Positions 5,413 through 7,581 of a stretch of DNA of 7,581 nt are shown piece after piece. The DNA lies in assembly GCA_905479845.1 (NCBI GenBank), contig CAJQOB010000089.1, positions 1-7,581 of the forward strand, read 5' to 3'. The stretch's first letter is position 1, and each line of letters begins with the position of its first letter. This stretch comes from an uncultured Flavobacteriales bacterium (GTDB lineage: Bacteria; Bacteroidota; Bacteroidia; Flavobacteriales_D; Crocinitomicaceae). The notes under the pieces are model-generated. The model did not search any database. It had not been told where the DNA came from and saw only the letters and a program-made list of their open reading frames with translations. A program made the position numbers and the translations under genes.

Positions 5413-7317
5413 ATGATGAAATTGCTGAGTATTGGGTTGGTTTTAATTTGGAGTTTGGTCGCTTGTTCGCAGGTGTCAACGTCCACTGCGCAAATTCAAT
5501 CTTTTGATGATTTCAAATCTCGAAGTTCCCAACCACTTTATCAAAAGTACGGTCAGGTTTCGGCTGTGAAGGTTGTCTACGACAATAATACCGACAGAGT
5601 CCATTTCATTGATGCTTCGGAATACACTTATCATCATGAGTTTTGCGAAGATGAATTGGGATATTTTAAATCTCTGAGCGATTTCAACGAAGAGAACTAT
5701 TCTGGAGATCAGGCACGACAATTCCTTTTGGGAAACATCAATTATTATCAATCCATTGACAAGTTTGCGCTCGAGCTCGGACCGACAGACCGAATGAATG
5801 TAAAGCATTTGGAAAAGCTATTCATGGCGATCAAGAATGATGTGTACTTTGACGATAGGTTATATTTAATGATGAGTACAGGGCACGTTCTCAGCCTGAA
5901 ATCAGTTCTTTCGAAGGATATTCCCTTGCTCACACCTGAAGATGTTTACTCGAATCAAACCTATCAACCCTTATCAAAAAATAGCAACTATGGTCGCGTA
6001 GTGATTATTCGTAATTGGGAAGAACAGGCCAAAGATATTCGATCCACAGATATTCTGTTGTTGGATGATATTCCACCTAGTTTCCCTTTAGTCGCTGGAG
6101 TAGTGGTGACGCAATTTCAAACTCCCTTGAGTCATGTTTCCTTGCTCGGACAGAACCGAAAGATTCCCGTTTGTGCGTACACGAAACTTTTTCAAAGTGA
6201 AGATTTACTCGCTTACGCAGGAAAAACGGTGAAATACACAGTGGAGCAGGACACGTTTCGATTGGAAGTTGCAGATGTTACTTTGAATGGAATTGAGCGC
6301 AGCCGTTCTCCGATCAAATTGAAGTTCGATTATACGATGGATACGCTTATCGCCGCTGAATACTTGAGAGAGAGAAACAGCAGAAATGTTGGGAACAAAG
6401 CTGCAAACTTCGGATTGCTTCTAGACTATTCGGAGAAAATTGATTTTAAAACACCTGAATCTGCTTTTGCGATTCCATTTACGTTTTACAAGAAGCATAC
6501 GATCTCGTCAGGAATTGATCCTCTGTTGGCTCAACTCTTGCAAAAAGATAACTTAGATCGAGAACAAGCGCTAATAGAACGAGATTTGTATTTGATTCGA
6601 GAGAAAATCATGAACACACCTGTCGATCCAATACTGTTGGCTGATATTGAAAAGATGATTCTTCATTTGGGAGATCATCGAAGGTTGAGGTTTCGCTCAT
6701 CAACGAATGCGGAAGACAGGGATGGGTTTTCTGGTGCTGGGCTCTACACGTCAAAAACAGGGGAGTTGTTCAATGAAAATAAGCCGATTGATTTAGCTAT
6801 CAAGAAAGTGTGGGCAAGCTTATGGTCGTATGGCGCGTTCATGGAGCGGGAAGCATTTAACATTGACCACAGGACTGTGGCAATGGGGATTTTAGCACAC
6901 CGTTCCTTTCCAAATGAAGAAGTGAATGGAGTAGCTATTACGACGAATTTGTACAGAGATAACTACTTAGGGTTTGTTGTGAATGCTCAATTGGGTAACG
7001 AGAACGTTGTTGATCCTACTGATGGTATTACATGTGATCAGCTTATCTGTTATCCAGATGAAAAAGTTTCAGGCTATGGCAGAAACGGAGGAAGCATTGA
7101 TATTATCACCTACTCAAGTTTGAATGATGGTAAGTTAGTCATGACGGACAAAGAGATCAAAGATTTGGCGAATGTTCTTGAAGGTATTAAACGAAAGTAT
7201 CTGCGAAAGCACTACACGGATAAATCGTATTTGAATTTTGGCTTGGACTTGGAGTTCAAGTTGGATGCAGAAACACGTCAGTTGTATATCAAGCAGATGC
7301 GGATTTTTAATAATTAA
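5413..7317 (+). CDS. Lipoprotein with phosphohistidine and PPDK-type ATP-grasp domains (putative dikinase)
   Basis: 634 residues. The N-terminus is a lipoprotein signal (MMKLLSIGLVLIWS, lipobox L15-V-A-C18), so the protein should be lipid-anchored outside the inner membrane. No Asp follows C18, and no acidic surface-export signal is seen. Residues 20-210 are an unassigned region. Residues about 212-285 resemble the swivelling phosphohistidine domain of PEP-utilising enzymes, with 'TPLSH241VSLLGQNRKIPV' giving H241 as the candidate phospho-carrier. Residues about 320-634 match the PPDK/PEP-synthase ATP-grasp domain: 'VGNK329AANFG', 'RFR428SSTNAEDRDGFSGAG', 'DLE614F' and the closing 'YIKQ628MR630'. 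All main ATP-contact motifs appear present. The order (His domain, then ATP-grasp) is that of glucan water dikinase and the reverse of PEP synthase. The PEP/pyruvate barrel is absent, so the phosphate acceptor is unknown. The second ATG (5416) is an equally possible start. The gene stands 79 bases after its neighbour and ends 10 bp from a convergent gene. Confidence 0.87.
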   Translation: MMKLLSIGLVLIWSLVACSQVSTSTAQIQSFDDFKSRSSQPLYQKYGQVSAVKVVYDNNTDRVHFIDASEYTYHHEFCEDELGYFKSLSDFNEENYSGDQARQFLLGNINYYQSIDKFALELGPTDRMNVKHLEKLFMAIKNDVYFDDRLYLMMSTGHVLSLKSVLSKDIPLLTPEDVYSNQTYQPLSKNSNYGRVVIIRNWEEQAKDIRSTDILLLDDIPPSFPLVAGVVVTQFQTPLSHVSLLGQNRKIPVCAYTKLFQSEDLLAYAGKTVKYTVEQDTFRLEVADVTLNGIERSRSPIKLKFDYTMDTLIAAEYLRERNSRNVGNKAANFGLLLDYSEKIDFKTPESAFAIPFTFYKKHTISSGIDPLLAQLLQKDNLDREQALIERDLYLIREKIMNTPVDPILLADIEKMILHLGDHRRLRFRSSTNAEDRDGFSGAGLYTSKTGELFNENKPIDLAIKKVWASLWSYGAFMEREAFNIDHRTVAMGILAHRSFPNEEVNGVAITTNLYRDNYLGFVVNAQLGNENVVDPTDGITCDQLICYPDEKVSGYGRNGGSIDIITYSSLNDGKLVMTDKEIKDLANVLEGIKRKYLRKHYTDKSYLNFGLDLEFKLDAETRQLYIKQMRIFNN

Positions 7318-7327
7318 TTGGGATACT

Positions 7328-7581
7328 TTAGATAAACCATCTCCATACAGGGAAGATTAGCAACAGTATGGAACCTATCGCTAAGAGTAAGGTTAACAAT
7401 ATTATCTTGAGCTTTTCTTTCGAAAACATGGAGAAAATAGCTAGTAAGAGCGCTACACAACCAAGAATTAAATAGCCGAGATAATATAATTGCCTTATCC
7501 CGTATAAAGCCCTTGTCTTTCCAGATGCAGACTCATAACCTTCGAAGAGTTGGTATTGCGCCCAGATACCAGCAATCAGGC
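7328..7581 (-). CDS. Membrane protein, C-terminal fragment
   Basis: The minus strand is open from the window edge (whole codons from 7579) to a TAA at 7330-7328, giving 83 residues; the start lies beyond the window. The peptide begins with a short amphipathic part (LIAGIWAQYQLFEGYESASG). It then has two membrane helices at about 31-51 (LYYLGYLILGCVALLLAIFSM) and 58-78, separated by a short basic loop (FSKEKLK), and ends in PVWRWFI. The steady hydrophobic pattern and the clean stop close to the convergent gene argue that it is real. No family is recognised. The two stop codons are 10 bp apart, with no obvious hairpin terminator between them. Confidence 0.72.
   Translation of the reverse strand, partial: LIAGIWAQYQLFEGYESASGKTRALYGIRQLYYLGYLILGCVALLLAIFSMFSKEKLKIILLTLLLAIGSILLLIFPVWRWFI

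Noticed and set aside
5476..5933. Two minus-strand open frames inside the lipoprotein gene
   Set aside because: They overlap the N-terminal domain of a long, coherent gene and show no features of their own.

Overview
The window looks like a piece of a Bacteroidota chromosome, most likely a marine or freshwater Flavobacteriales-type organism. The base composition is AT-leaning and start codons lack clear Shine-Dalgarno sequences. One gene ends in a type IX secretion (Por) sorting domain. One small membrane protein carries a Cys-rich N-terminus of a kind common in this phylum, and a candidate promoter element of the TAnnTTTG type is present. These are judgements from reading the sequence, not from a search.

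Layout from left to right: the last 63 codons of a PspA/IM30-type coiled-coil gene (+) end at 194. A strong rho-independent terminator (217-263) follows and runs right up to the start of an SLC13/DASS sodium:anion symporter (267-1664, +). Convergent to it are three minus-strand genes. A small secreted protein of unknown function (1683-2165) overlaps by ATGA the DUF2306-like membrane protein in front of it (2162-2809). Upstream of these lies an NHL/SMP-30-like secreted beta-propeller with a T9SS sorting domain (2896-3765). That gene has an in-frame TAA exactly at the expected signal-peptide junction, so it reads as a recent nonsense pseudogene.

After a 194-bp divergent spacer with candidate promoters on both strands, three plus-strand genes follow: yaaA (3960-4721), a four-helix membrane protein with an N-terminal four-Cys motif (4770-5333), and a 634-residue lipoprotein (5413-7317). 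The lipoprotein has a phosphohistidine swivel domain followed by a complete PPDK/PEP-synthase-type ATP-grasp domain. The window closes with the C-terminal 83 codons of a minus-strand membrane protein (stop at 7328-7330), only 10 bp from the end of the lipoprotein gene.

Most of the window is ordinary chromosome. There is no sign of mobile elements, CRISPR, tRNA or rRNA. The most unusual item is the lipoprotein dikinase-like protein: it keeps the ATP-binding motifs and a candidate phosphohistidine, uses the domain order of glucan water dikinases rather than of PEP synthase, lacks the PEP/pyruvate barrel, and is predicted to sit outside the cytoplasm where ATP is scarce. The second is the single-codon disruption of the T9SS-exported propeller protein.
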